Source of the DNA: a virus
Reading direction: 5' to 3' (one strand)
Virus record (IMG/VR): IMGVR_UViG_3300042892_001586
Span: 1 to 34,460 of that record
Length of the DNA: 34,460 bases
This document shows, piece after piece, positions 24,766-32,765 of the stretch. The notes beneath the pieces are model-generated. The model was not told the origin of the DNA. It saw nothing but the letters and a program-made list of their open reading frames with translations, and did no database searches. Both the position numbers and the translations under genes were made by a program. Numbering within the stretch: position 1 is the first letter of the stretch; each line of letters begins with the position of its first letter.

Positions 24766-27700
24766 TTGACTTCACAATACAGAAATAATAAGTCTGTTGC
24801 AAAAAATCCAACAGTATCAATTGATGTTGATGACCCCAGAGTATCTTGGGAGAATATAAAACAAACTCAATCTCGCATTGGATCAGAAATTGAAATTATT
24901 GGTGGTGAAGGAAGAGCAATTCTTTTTGGTGGCAGCTTTGGCGCTATTAAAGGTGATTCAAATCCAGTAATTCCTAAGGCCATAACAGTTCCAGGAGTTC
25001 CAGTACCAGGAACTCCACCGTTAGCAGTAGAAAATTTAGTTGGTGAATGGGGAGCTTTAGATAGTATTGTATTAACTTTTGATTTTGATACAGATAATGA
25101 TCTTAATTTTTATATACATAAATTTTTAATAAAAGTATATGACGGATCAAAAAATAAATGGTATGAGTTAAGATCTGGATCTGGGTACCTGGCATCTTTA
25201 TTTTTAGATACTACAAATGTTGCACAAGAATTAACAGTAACATCAAATGAACTTCTACAAGCTCTTGGTACCGCATCTATTATTTCTAACATTACTAAGG
25301 TTGCAGTAGCAACAGCAGATATATTAACTGTTGGTGAGTATGTTGAAGCAAATATGCTTGAGTATGTCTCTCCTTTGCCACAGCCAGTCTTTACGTTATC
25401 AAAAGGTGTTGATTACTATGTTGTTACTTTAGATCCTGCTAATATTGCTTTAGCCTTAACAAAAGAATTTTTTGGCGTTATTGTTGAAGAAAAAATAACA
25501 CCAGAGTTAGTAAAGGCAAACGTAAGCCTAACTTCTGGATGGAAACAGGCAACTGGTATTACATCTAATAGCACTATAGTTATTTATGCACCAGATGGAC
25601 TACATCGTTGGGTAAGATTAAGATATGTAAATTCTAATGGAAGTGATTCTGTATACTCAGACATACTTGACATTACTCCAGACCCATTTCAACCTACTAA
25701 CACTAATCCTCCAACTCAATTTACTGCTGCAAGTATTGCTTGGTCAGGAAATGATATATCTGTTTCGTTTACTCAACCAGCAACTAATGCTGGAACCACT
25801 GTTAAAGTAAAGCTTGTTCCTTATGTTAATGGTGTAGAAAGTACATCTTTATATGCACACTTTTATCATGTTATAGTTCCACCAGAAACATCATTTAAGA
25901 TTCTTTCACTAGACATGTATGGGCAGTTTGGAACATACTACTCAAAGTTTAAAGCTTATATTACATCAGTATCTGCACAGGGAATTGAAACAACAGGAGC
26001 AGTAATATCTGCGGGACCAGTAGAAAGACCCAACCCATTAGCAAACATATACCCAACATTAGGAACACCAAATGTAAATACACCGACAGGATTATTTAGA
26101 GTAACTCCATCTGCTAGTGGATACATTGTTGATTTTGATATGCCAGTAGGAGCTAGCAGACTAGAAGTATATGAAAAATCAACAGCTTGGACTGTTATTC
26201 CAACAAACGACGACAATGTTGTTTATTCTGGAGTTAGCCCTGCAAGTATTCCAACACCAGACAATAGCACAAGGTATGTCATTGTTCGTTACTATGACCA
26301 GTATGATAATTATTCTTATTACAGCATGCAAAAATCTGGACAAACTTCTGGTGTAGAGGTTACTCCAATTGATATTGGGTTAGAATCTCTTATTGAGTTT
26401 CCAATTAAAATAGCAACTGATGGTTCTATTTTTTCTGGTGCTGGAGATCATACTGTTTATCCACAAGTATTTTTTAATAGGGATGGACTGTTTGCATACG
26501 ATGCAGACGGTGACTGGACAACACAGATTATTAATAGTGCTGAATCAGAAGAGCCTACATTTTTTACTAAGAGAGCAGTAATTGGAAACTGGACTATATC
26601 TCCAGATGGTCTGCAAAATACTTTGTTTGCATCAGGTTTAAATAATGATTATACTGGAATGTCTGCAAATCAAACTTATGCTTTCTGGGCTGGAGCAGAA
26701 TCATCTTTAAACTCTGATGGACTTGCTAAGTTTTCTGTCAAGCCAACTGGAGAAGTAGTTGCTAGCAAGATAACAATAAATGGCGACGGTACTGGTGAAG
26801 ACTTAATTCGTGCAGGTGGTTCAAACTTTATAGTAACACAGGCAGGAGCTTTAACTGCATCCTCAGCTGTAATTAAGGGAAGGTTTGAAGTTGATGGTCA
26901 ATCTTACTTTGATGCAAATGTAAATGTTAGAAATGGTTTTATTATTGCTGGATCTGGTGGTCCAAACGTAGGACCAAATGTACAGATAGATTCAACAGGG
27001 TTAAGTGCACGTGGCTCAGGTTCAAATGGTGTAACAACTAAGATATATGGATCAGCTACAGACCCAATCAATGTAAAAAATGCACTTACAGGAGGCTCAG
27101 ATACAGTATCTGGAATTACATTTTGGACTAAAAAAGCATTGTTTGGATCAACAGAGGGAACTGGATTTATTATAAGTGATGGAAAAATACAATCTAATCA
27201 AATTATTATTGATTCTGCTCAAGAAAAAATTGCTATAAGATCTACAAATACTAACTCATCTGCAGGAATACTATTACAAGCTTCATCAGACGATGGAATA
27301 GCAATTGCAGTTGGAAACATAAACACACCAGGTTCAGCATCATTTAGAGTAAACTCAATAGGACAAGTTTTTGCAAATGATGTTGAAGTATCTGGTTCAT
27401 TTACTGTAGCTGGTGGTGAGATACAAGCTGGTGTTGGTAATCCAATGAAATTAAATGATGAAGGTTTAGTGTTTAATAATGGCACAATAGATACCTTTAA
27501 ACTAGATGCATCAGATGGAAGTGCAACCTTTAGTGGAAATATAGAAGCTTCTACTATAACTGGAGGAATTATACAGACTTCAGCAGATAATTCAGTAAGA
27601 AGAATTGTTATATCAGATACACAGCCAGACATAATTAATTTTTATTCAAAAGCAACAGATCCAACTAACTTACCTGGTTATCTATTAATATCAGATGATG

Positions 27701-27954
27701 CCGCTTTTTTAACAATTCCTGGTTTGATTTTAAGGCCACCAACAAACAGCGGTTGGGCAACACCCCCATCTTTAAAAATGTGGCAAACAGAATTTGGTGG
27801 AAGTATAGAGTTAAATGCTGTATCTGTAAAAGCTAACGGATACATATATCACACTGGAAATGCTGCAATTGGAACTAAGCTGCATAGAAATATTTCAGCA
27901 GGATCAGATGCACCTACAGACGGAAACACTGGCGATGTTTATATACAATTTTAA
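24766..27954 (+). CDS. Large tail fibre-like protein, TTG start
   Basis: The 1062-residue protein starts at a TTG 12 bases after the previous stop, because no in-frame ATG or GTG lies nearby. The upstream ribosome site is weak, suggesting coupling. Residues 1-90 include an anchor-like segment with Gly/Pro linker (PKAITVPGVPVPGTPPLAVE). FN3-like beta domains follow (residues 90-430; for example PPTQFTAASIAWSGNDISV). Residues 590-1000 have the layered beta repeats of central fibre proteins (SVKPTGEVVASKITINGDG, FRVNSIGQVFANDVEVSG, TFSGNIEASTITGGI). The end APTDGNTGDVYIQF is a common C-terminus of phage fibres. It probably forms a long trimeric fibre reaching to the receptor. Confidence 0.7.
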   Translation: MTSQYRNNKSVAKNPTVSIDVDDPRVSWENIKQTQSRIGSEIEIIGGEGRAILFGGSFGAIKGDSNPVIPKAITVPGVPVPGTPPLAVENLVGEWGALDSIVLTFDFDTDNDLNFYIHKFLIKVYDGSKNKWYELRSGSGYLASLFLDTTNVAQELTVTSNELLQALGTASIISNITKVAVATADILTVGEYVEANMLEYVSPLPQPVFTLSKGVDYYVVTLDPANIALALTKEFFGVIVEEKITPELVKANVSLTSGWKQATGITSNSTIVIYAPDGLHRWVRLRYVNSNGSDSVYSDILDITPDPFQPTNTNPPTQFTAASIAWSGNDISVSFTQPATNAGTTVKVKLVPYVNGVESTSLYAHFYHVIVPPETSFKILSLDMYGQFGTYYSKFKAYITSVSAQGIETTGAVISAGPVERPNPLANIYPTLGTPNVNTPTGLFRVTPSASGYIVDFDMPVGASRLEVYEKSTAWTVIPTNDDNVVYSGVSPASIPTPDNSTRYVIVRYYDQYDNYSYYSMQKSGQTSGVEVTPIDIGLESLIEFPIKIATDGSIFSGAGDHTVYPQVFFNRDGLFAYDADGDWTTQIINSAESEEPTFFTKRAVIGNWTISPDGLQNTLFASGLNNDYTGMSANQTYAFWAGAESSLNSDGLAKFSVKPTGEVVASKITINGDGTGEDLIRAGGSNFIVTQAGALTASSAVIKGRFEVDGQSYFDANVNVRNGFIIAGSGGPNVGPNVQIDSTGLSARGSGSNGVTTKIYGSATDPINVKNALTGGSDTVSGITFWTKKALFGSTEGTGFIISDGKIQSNQIIIDSAQEKIAIRSTNTNSSAGILLQASSDDGIAIAVGNINTPGSASFRVNSIGQVFANDVEVSGSFTVAGGEIQAGVGNPMKLNDEGLVFNNGTIDTFKLDASDGSATFSGNIEASTITGGIIQTSADNSVRRIVISDTQPDIINFYSKATDPTNLPGYLLISDDAAFLTIPGLILRPPTNSGWATPPSLKMWQTEFGGSIELNAVSVKANGYIYHTGNAAIGTKLHRNISAGSDAPTDGNTGDVYIQF

Positions 27955-27974
27955 AAATAGCGAAGTGATATAAA

Positions 27975-30845
27975 ATGTCTTCAGATATTTTTATTAAAAC
28001 ACCTTCTGGATGGCAAAATGGTAAAGCCAAAAATATTTTTATTAAAACATCCTCATCATTTTGGTCAAAAGCTAAACATGTGTGGCTTTTTTTTGATGCG
28101 GGGTGGACAAGAGTTTGGCCATTGTCTGGTGTATATGCTACAAGAAATCCATTTATATCTACAACGTCTTCATCAACAGAGTTAAGTGAAGGTACAGTTT
28201 TAAGAGTTGGAACAACTTATAGAGGAAATCGTGGAACATGGAATCCAAATGGATACACAATTTCTTTTTATCAATATAAATGGGTACCCTATTCATATGA
28301 AGATCCTGGAGACCTAACTACAAATGATGATCCAGCATTAGTTACATTATCTACAACAACAACTGATTTTTTAATTCCTGCAACAAATTATGATAGATCT
28401 TGGATAACATTTTTTGTAACTGCAAAAGCATCTGGAGGAACACCTTATGATGGATCAGCAGAATCATTTAGATATTATGTTGTTAGACAGAATCCACGTA
28501 TAGCATCTGGAACATCACCATCTTTAGGTAAAATTAGCAGTACGCTAAAATACTCTTCTTCATGGGATGCCTCTGCTGCTTATAGACCAGAAACAGGAAG
28601 GAGCTCAGTTAAATGGTACAAAGCAACTTCTAATACATATACAGCAGATACCATAGCAACATTTGGAACTGAAATCACATCAGACATAACTACTACTACT
28701 CCATCTGTTACATCTAATGTTTATAATGTTACGTCCTCTTTGGTTCTTCCATCCACTATTCCAGCAGGAACATATTACTATGCTGTTGATACACAAAAAA
28801 ATAGTGGAACAGACTATGAGACAGGTATAAATTTTGGCGTAAAACAGTTTGCTGTTTCTGGTCCAATAGAAACACCACCAAACCCTCCTACCAACTTACA
28901 AAGAACTCTTGGCAATGGAACATCAAAAACATTTAGCTGGAATGCTCCTGTTGGTGGAGGAACACTTACAAGTTATGAATATAAGATCACAACTTCACTT
29001 GGTACTTCAGGATGGGTAAGTAATAATTTATTAACTAGTGTTTCAATAGGGGTAGCATATGGTACAGAAAACGTATTCTCTGTAAGGTCTGTCGGCCCAA
29101 ACAATAATGAATCATTAGAAGTATCAACCCCATCATTTACTGTACCAAGAATTACAACAGCACCATTTATGGTTACAAGAAATTCTACTGCAGCAGAAAT
29201 AGACTGGGCATCTAATGATCAATATAGTTATTCTATTTCTTTGTCTCCAGCGGGTGCAACATCTCCATATACAGGAATTACTTCAGAATCTGTACCAAGA
29301 TCAACGCCTCCTCTTGATCTTCAACCAAGCACAACTTATACACCAACAATAACAATTACATCTAATACTGGAGATACACACACAGTCACTGGAACTTCAT
29401 TTACAACACTTGCTTCAGTTCCAGGACCTCCTACTAACTTACAAAGAACTTTAGGAAATGGATCAAATAAAACTTTTACATGGGGAGCCCCGTCATCTGG
29501 TGCAACAGTCACTTCTTATGAATATGCAATTAGTGGAGGCATGGGTGGATCATTTACATGGATTAATATTGGATTGGTGAATTCTATTAATTTAACAGAT
29601 TTTGGTGGTACCAATACAATATTTAATGTAAGAGCTCAAAGTGCTTCAGGTCCAGGTACTTCATCAAGTACGCCACCACTTACTATACCAATAATTTCTT
29701 CTTTTCCAGATGCTTATCCAGTATCATCAGTTAGTGCAGCTTTTAATTGGACAAACCAGACTACCAATCAATCTACATTTTCTTTATCAATACCAGGAGC
29801 CACAGACACTCCGTTTACTGGAAATACAGAAACAACTTATGCTGTTAATAATAAACTAACTCCTAGCACAACCTATAGCCCAAGACTAACAATAACTTCA
29901 CCAACTGGAGATACTGCAACTGCTATTGGAGTATCATTTACAACTTTATCAGAAATTCCAGCAGCACCTCCTAATTTAGCAAAGTCTGCTGGAAATGGTG
30001 GATCAAAAACATTTACATGGGATGCACCTTCTGGAACTGTGACTTCATATGAAGTTCAAATAAACAATCTTGGTTATGTAGATATTGGTAACACAAGAAC
30101 ATATAGCGTAAGTGGATTATCTGGAAGTAATACTTTTTATGTTAGAGCAAAAAATGCAAATGTATCTGGATTTGCATCATCTATATCTATGACTATTCCA
30201 ACAATATCTCCAGCACTTTCATCTTCTTCAGTTACTGCTACTTCTTCCAGACTTTCTTGGGGATCTACAAATCAATCAACTTACGCCATATCAATCCCAG
30301 GTGCACCATCTACTCCATATACAGGAACAAGTGCTGTAAGTAGATCAATTACTGGATTAACTCCAAATACTGTGTACTCTCCATCTCTTTCTGTAATATC
30401 ATTTGCTAACGATACAGTATCTTCTTCAACATCATTTTGCACGTTAGCAGGTCCAGCAGCTATTAGTATTACCAATGTTACTTCAAATGGTTTTACAGCA
30501 AACTGGTCATCAACCAATGCTACACAATTTTATGTTGATATTTTTAGAACTAGCAATGGCACTTCAATTAGTGGATACTCAAAATTTACAACTGCTACAA
30601 CTTCTGGACCATTGACTGGTCTACTAGCTAATACTAATTACACTATTAGTGTGACTGGATTAAATCAAAATACGATTGCAGGAACATATGCTACTGTAAC
30701 TCAAACTACAGGTGCTGCTTCTCCATTCTTCCCTCCATTCTTCCCTCCATTCTTCCCACCTACATTTGGTCCATTCTTCCCTCCATTCTTCCCACCTACA
30801 TTTGGTCCATTCTTCCCTCCATCATTTGGTTCAGATCCAGTATAG
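27975..30845 (+). CDS. FN3-repeat tail protein with Phe/Pro-rich C-terminus
   Basis: The 956-residue protein has an N-terminal region with two Trp-containing strands (DIFIKTPSGWQNGKAKNIFI) and a beta domain to about residue 300. Then come three tandem units of about 180 residues starting near 301, 484 and 661, each with one FN3-like domain (PPTNLQRTLGNG..KTFTW) and a second beta domain (LTPSTTY.P.ITS). A last partial unit reaches about 910. The C-terminus (917-952) repeats PFFPPFFPPTFG. FN3 domains often mediate weak sugar binding on virions, so this may be a receptor-binding or surface-adhesion fibre. The ATG at 27975 has a partial AAGTGAT ribosome site. The gene closes the structural cluster. 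Confidence 0.75.
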   Translation: MSSDIFIKTPSGWQNGKAKNIFIKTSSSFWSKAKHVWLFFDAGWTRVWPLSGVYATRNPFISTTSSSTELSEGTVLRVGTTYRGNRGTWNPNGYTISFYQYKWVPYSYEDPGDLTTNDDPALVTLSTTTTDFLIPATNYDRSWITFFVTAKASGGTPYDGSAESFRYYVVRQNPRIASGTSPSLGKISSTLKYSSSWDASAAYRPETGRSSVKWYKATSNTYTADTIATFGTEITSDITTTTPSVTSNVYNVTSSLVLPSTIPAGTYYYAVDTQKNSGTDYETGINFGVKQFAVSGPIETPPNPPTNLQRTLGNGTSKTFSWNAPVGGGTLTSYEYKITTSLGTSGWVSNNLLTSVSIGVAYGTENVFSVRSVGPNNNESLEVSTPSFTVPRITTAPFMVTRNSTAAEIDWASNDQYSYSISLSPAGATSPYTGITSESVPRSTPPLDLQPSTTYTPTITITSNTGDTHTVTGTSFTTLASVPGPPTNLQRTLGNGSNKTFTWGAPSSGATVTSYEYAISGGMGGSFTWINIGLVNSINLTDFGGTNTIFNVRAQSASGPGTSSSTPPLTIPIISSFPDAYPVSSVSAAFNWTNQTTNQSTFSLSIPGATDTPFTGNTETTYAVNNKLTPSTTYSPRLTITSPTGDTATAIGVSFTTLSEIPAAPPNLAKSAGNGGSKTFTWDAPSGTVTSYEVQINNLGYVDIGNTRTYSVSGLSGSNTFYVRAKNANVSGFASSISMTIPTISPALSSSSVTATSSRLSWGSTNQSTYAISIPGAPSTPYTGTSAVSRSITGLTPNTVYSPSLSVISFANDTVSSSTSFCTLAGPAAISITNVTSNGFTANWSSTNATQFYVDIFRTSNGTSISGYSKFTTATTSGPLTGLLANTNYTISVTGLNQNTIAGTYATVTQTTGAASPFFPPFFPPFFPPTFGPFFPPFFPPTFGPFFPPSFGSDPV
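28876..30460 (+). repeat. Three tandem FN3-pair repeats
   Basis: Units starting near 28876, 29422 and 29953 are about 540 bases each and encode two beta domains apiece. The first two share near-identical starts (CCTAC.AACTTACAAAGAAC), showing recent duplication. The third is more diverged. Unit boundaries are approximate. Confidence 0.7.
30723..30830 (+). repeat. Tandem repeat encoding PFFPPFFPPTFG
   Basis: Two identical 36-base units (30735-30770 and 30771-30806) are flanked by a shorter 12-base copy before and a truncated 24-base copy after. The product is a Phe/Pro/Gly/Thr-only tract at the extreme C-terminus of the FN3 protein, four residues before its end. Confidence 0.9.
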
Positions 30846-30860
30846 ATTATTGAGAATCTA

Positions 30861-30869
30861 TGATATACT
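30861..30869 (+). promoter_or_regulatory. Extended -10 promoter before small coiled-coil genes
   Basis: TGATATACT keeps the TGn extension with a near-consensus -10. It lies 15 bases after the FN3 gene stop and 28 bases before the next ATG, which has AAGGAG at 30887-30892. A short AT-rich inverted repeat (ATAGATT/AATCTAT, 30842-30861) lies directly upstream and overlaps the T of the TG. Confidence 0.5.
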
Positions 30870-30897
30870 TATTAAGTACTATGCATAAGGAGAAAAA

Positions 30898-31113
30898 ATG
30901 GTATATATATTAACAAAAGAAGAAAAGATTAATATTATCAATCAACATCTTAAGAACCTAGAATACTCTAAGTTTAATTCGGAGATTTCTTTAGTTGAGG
31001 AATCTGCTGCAGTTGAACCACAGCAAATTGTAATTGATGAGATCCAGGGACAAATAGATAGCATTAATGCAAAACAATCTGCACTGTTGCTAGAAATATC
31101 TTCTTTAGGATAA
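30898..31113 (+). CDS. Small coiled-coil protein, paralogue A
   Basis: This 71-residue protein of unknown function has AAGGAG five bases before its ATG and its own promoter. It is predicted entirely helical with heptad-like spacing (IDEIQGQIDSINAKQSALL). It aligns along its length with the next gene: LTKEEKINIINQHLKNLE versus LTNEEKTVIVLQHLKNIA, a shared acidic stretch ending in EP, then a KQ..L..E helix ending in S-L. There is no membrane segment or signal peptide, so it is not a holin. Its place between tail and replication genes gives no clear role; a chaperone or small accessory factor is possible. Confidence 0.7.
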   Translation: MVYILTKEEKINIINQHLKNLEYSKFNSEISLVEESAAVEPQQIVIDEIQGQIDSINAKQSALLLEISSLG

Positions 31114-31120
31114 CACATCT

Positions 31121-31333
31121 ATGTCAGATCTGACCAATGAAGAAAAAACTGTAATTGTTTTACAGCATTTAAAAAATATTGCACATGTAGAATACAATGC
31201 TATTCTAAATCTAGCACAGGAGCAAGCATTGTCAGAGCCTAACAATAAAAATGTACAAGATTTAACTAATCAGTTATCAGACATTGTTTCTCAAAAACAA
31301 ATACTAAAAGATGAACTAGATTCTTTATCATAA
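31121..31333 (+). CDS. Small coiled-coil protein, paralogue B
   Basis: This 70-residue protein follows paralogue A after seven bases and probably shares its message, with only a weak AGGA upstream. It is the tandem duplicate of paralogue A (LTNEEKTVIVLQHLKNIA, then SEPNN and a C-terminal helix LKDELDSLS). It is wholly helical and soluble by composition. Its divergence from A is large, so the duplication is old or the two have specialised, possibly as a heterodimer. The function is unknown. Confidence 0.7.
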   Translation: MSDLTNEEKTVIVLQHLKNIAHVEYNAILNLAQEQALSEPNNKNVQDLTNQLSDIVSQKQILKDELDSLS

Positions 31334-31352
31334 AATACAAGGGGTGAAATAA

Positions 31353-31538
31353 ATGGATAATAAAGCAGAGCTTATTATTATGGCTTTACAGCAAAGAATT
31401 GGCGAATTAGTTTCAAACTATGAAACACAGATAGCTGTACTAAGAGCAGAAATAACACAGTACTCTCAAGAAAAAGAATTAAAAGAAAAGGCAACAGAAG
31501 AATATTCTAATAGCCTTGAAGAAAAGATAAATAACTAA
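31353..31538 (+). CDS. Small coiled-coil protein
   Basis: The 61-residue product starts at an ATG preceded by AAGGGGTGA. It is almost entirely one charged helix (LIIMALQQRIGELVSNYE, VLRAEITQYSQEKEL), with hydrophobic residues spaced as in a coiled coil. It is not clearly homologous to the two preceding small proteins but has the same size and character, and the three form one cluster. No family is recognised. Confidence 0.65.
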   Translation: MDNKAELIIMALQQRIGELVSNYETQIAVLRAEITQYSQEKELKEKATEEYSNSLEEKINN

Positions 31539-31551
31539 CCATAGGGGTTTC

Positions 31552-31743
31552 ATGTTAAAATGTACAAGATGTTCTGGGCGTGTTTTTGTTGATAGACAAT
31601 ATAGCAATTCAGATCACATAGAAACAGCGTGTATTACGTGTGGTAATAGAAATTTCTATCATCCACCTTCAGCAACTAAAGAGGGAGCATGGATACTTCA
31701 AAAGGAAAAATCCAGAGCCAAGCATACAATAACGAACCTGTAA
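31552..31743 (+). CDS. Small zinc-ribbon protein
   Basis: The 63-residue protein has a CxxC (Cys4, Cys7) and a second CxxC (Cys27, Cys30), the spacing of a treble-clef/zinc-ribbon fold. Its start follows AGGGG. It overlaps the next gene by 55 bases in another frame, so the two are probably co-expressed. Small zinc ribbons next to HTH genes in phages are often regulators or replication accessories, but no specific role is shown. It begins the replication/regulation module. Confidence 0.65.
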   Translation: MLKCTRCSGRVFVDRQYSNSDHIETACITCGNRNFYHPPSATKEGAWILQKEKSRAKHTITNL

Positions 31744-32231
31744 TAAAAGGTAAAGTTAAGGTATGGTTTATTAATGGTGATCTTGTAAAGGTTTACCATA
31801 GTTCTCGTTCTACTGGAATGGTAACGTTTTATAATATAACTAAAGATCGTTTAGAGACATGCTTGTTTTCTGATTTTAAAAAAAATCGTGAACGTGCATA
31901 TAGTGTAGCAGAAACTGCAAAACTTGTCAATAGGCACAGAAAGTATATTCCAAGTTTAATTAAACGAGGAGTCATTCCTCCACCAATTGGTGCATCACTT
32001 AATGGTGAAAGATCCTTTAAGGTAAGAGCTTATTATTCAGAATCTCATGTCAGAGAGATTCGTGCTATACTTGCAAGTATACATATTGGACAACCAAGAA
32101 AAGACAAATTAATAACAAACAACATGACTCCTACAAGCCAAGAGTTGACACGGCGTATGGGAGACGGTATACTTACATATACGAGAACAGAAGATGGACG
32201 ATTTATTCCAGTGTGGAGTGAGTCTATATAA
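31689..32231 (+). CDS. MerR/excisionase-like HTH protein
   Basis: The 180-residue protein starts within the zinc-ribbon gene, with AAAGAGG close upstream. Residues 1-60 form a beta-rich N-terminal domain (VKVWFINGDLVKVYHS). From about residue 70, AYSVAETAKLVNRHRKYIPSL is a helix-turn-helix with the Y(S/T)..E.A.L..... pattern of the MerR/AlpA/excisionase superfamily, followed by a wing (RGVIPPP) and YYSESHVREIRAIL, the typical second helix of that fold. The C-terminus (LTRRMGDGILTYTRTEDG) is beta. It should bind DNA and could regulate the neighbouring genes. No integrase is seen nearby, so an excisionase role is unlikely. Confidence 0.7.
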   Translation: MDTSKGKIQSQAYNNEPVIKGKVKVWFINGDLVKVYHSSRSTGMVTFYNITKDRLETCLFSDFKKNRERAYSVAETAKLVNRHRKYIPSLIKRGVIPPPIGASLNGERSFKVRAYYSESHVREIRAILASIHIGQPRKDKLITNNMTPTSQELTRRMGDGILTYTRTEDGRFIPVWSESI

Positions 32232-32232
32232 T
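32227..32232 (+). promoter_or_regulatory. Possible -10 box before small gene
   Basis: TATAAT overlaps the stop of the HTH gene. It lacks the TGn extension of the other promoters. It is six bases before an ATG at 32239, so a transcript could begin at that codon. Without a -35 or TG extension the support is limited. Confidence 0.35.
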
Positions 32233-32250
32233 TTAGAAATGGGTGGGGTA

Positions 32251-32457
32251 ATGGAAAACGATTCAACAAAGGTAAATGTAACACTAGGATATACACTTAA
32301 TCTAGGAAATTTTCAATCACTAAGGCTTGATCTTGGAGTTGTAGATAGCAAGCGTGATGGAGAAACTACAAGCGAAGCTTTTGAGCGTGTTTATAAGTTT
32401 GTAGAAGATAAGTTAACTGATAAGATTAACGAAGCAAAGTCTGAAATCAACGAGTAA
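32251..32457 (+). CDS. Small protein of unknown function
   Basis: The product is 68 residues from the ATG at 32251. An in-frame ATG at 32239 is an alternative and would fit a leaderless message from the TATAAT at 32227; GGGTGG before 32251 favours the later start. The sequence has strands (VNVTLGYTLNLGNFQSLRL, DLGVVDSKRDGE), then a helix (SEAFERVYKFVEDKLTDKIN) rich in Lys/Glu. I do not recognise the family. It sits in the replication module and is coupled by a TAATG overlap to the next gene. Confidence 0.55.
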   Translation: MENDSTKVNVTLGYTLNLGNFQSLRLDLGVVDSKRDGETTSEAFERVYKFVEDKLTDKINEAKSEINE

Positions 32458-32765
32458 TGGCTGAACGCAAAGACCGTATGGCTTTGCTTAGTAGATACTC
32501 AAAATTGCACACAGCAAGGTATGAGCAAAAGCCATCTCTAAATTTAAATGTTGAACAATGGGCAGCAGACGGCCTAGTTGAATCATACGGAATGTCTCAG
32601 TGCTATGACTTATTAGACTATTACTTTTCTGTTGCACAAGATCCAACTTGGAATTACTTTGCTTATAATGCAGAAAAAATTCTTAATGGTAAACTAGATG
32701 TAGAACAAGATATAAAGGATAGAAAAGAACGCAGGGCTAAAGCAAAGGAGTGGCTAAGTGAATAA
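32457..32765 (+). CDS. Small protein upstream of helicase, loader candidate
   Basis: The 102-residue protein starts in a TAATG overlap and its end overlaps the helicase start by eight bases. It is predicted mostly helical: an N-terminal basic region (RYSKLHTARYEQKPS), a middle with VEQWAADGLVESYGM and DLLDYYFSVAQDPTWNYFAY, and a charged C-terminal helix (DIKDRKERRAKAKEWL). No Walker motif is present. Small helical proteins placed directly before DnaB-like helicases are often loaders or adaptors, so this is a reasonable candidate, from position and composition only. Confidence 0.55.
   Translation: MAERKDRMALLSRYSKLHTARYEQKPSLNLNVEQWAADGLVESYGMSQCYDLLDYYFSVAQDPTWNYFAYNAEKILNGKLDVEQDIKDRKERRAKAKEWLSE

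Noticed and set aside
27219-27632. Antisense 137-codon frame
   Set aside because: It is opposite fibre beta repeats, with no ribosome site and no gene on that strand elsewhere.
27966-27974. TGATATAAA before the FN3 gene as a promoter
   Set aside because: It abuts the ATG directly, so transcription would begin inside the gene.
30842-30861. AT-rich inverted repeat after the FN3 gene as a terminator
   Set aside because: The seven-pair stem is almost all A-T, has no T tract, and overlaps the next promoter.
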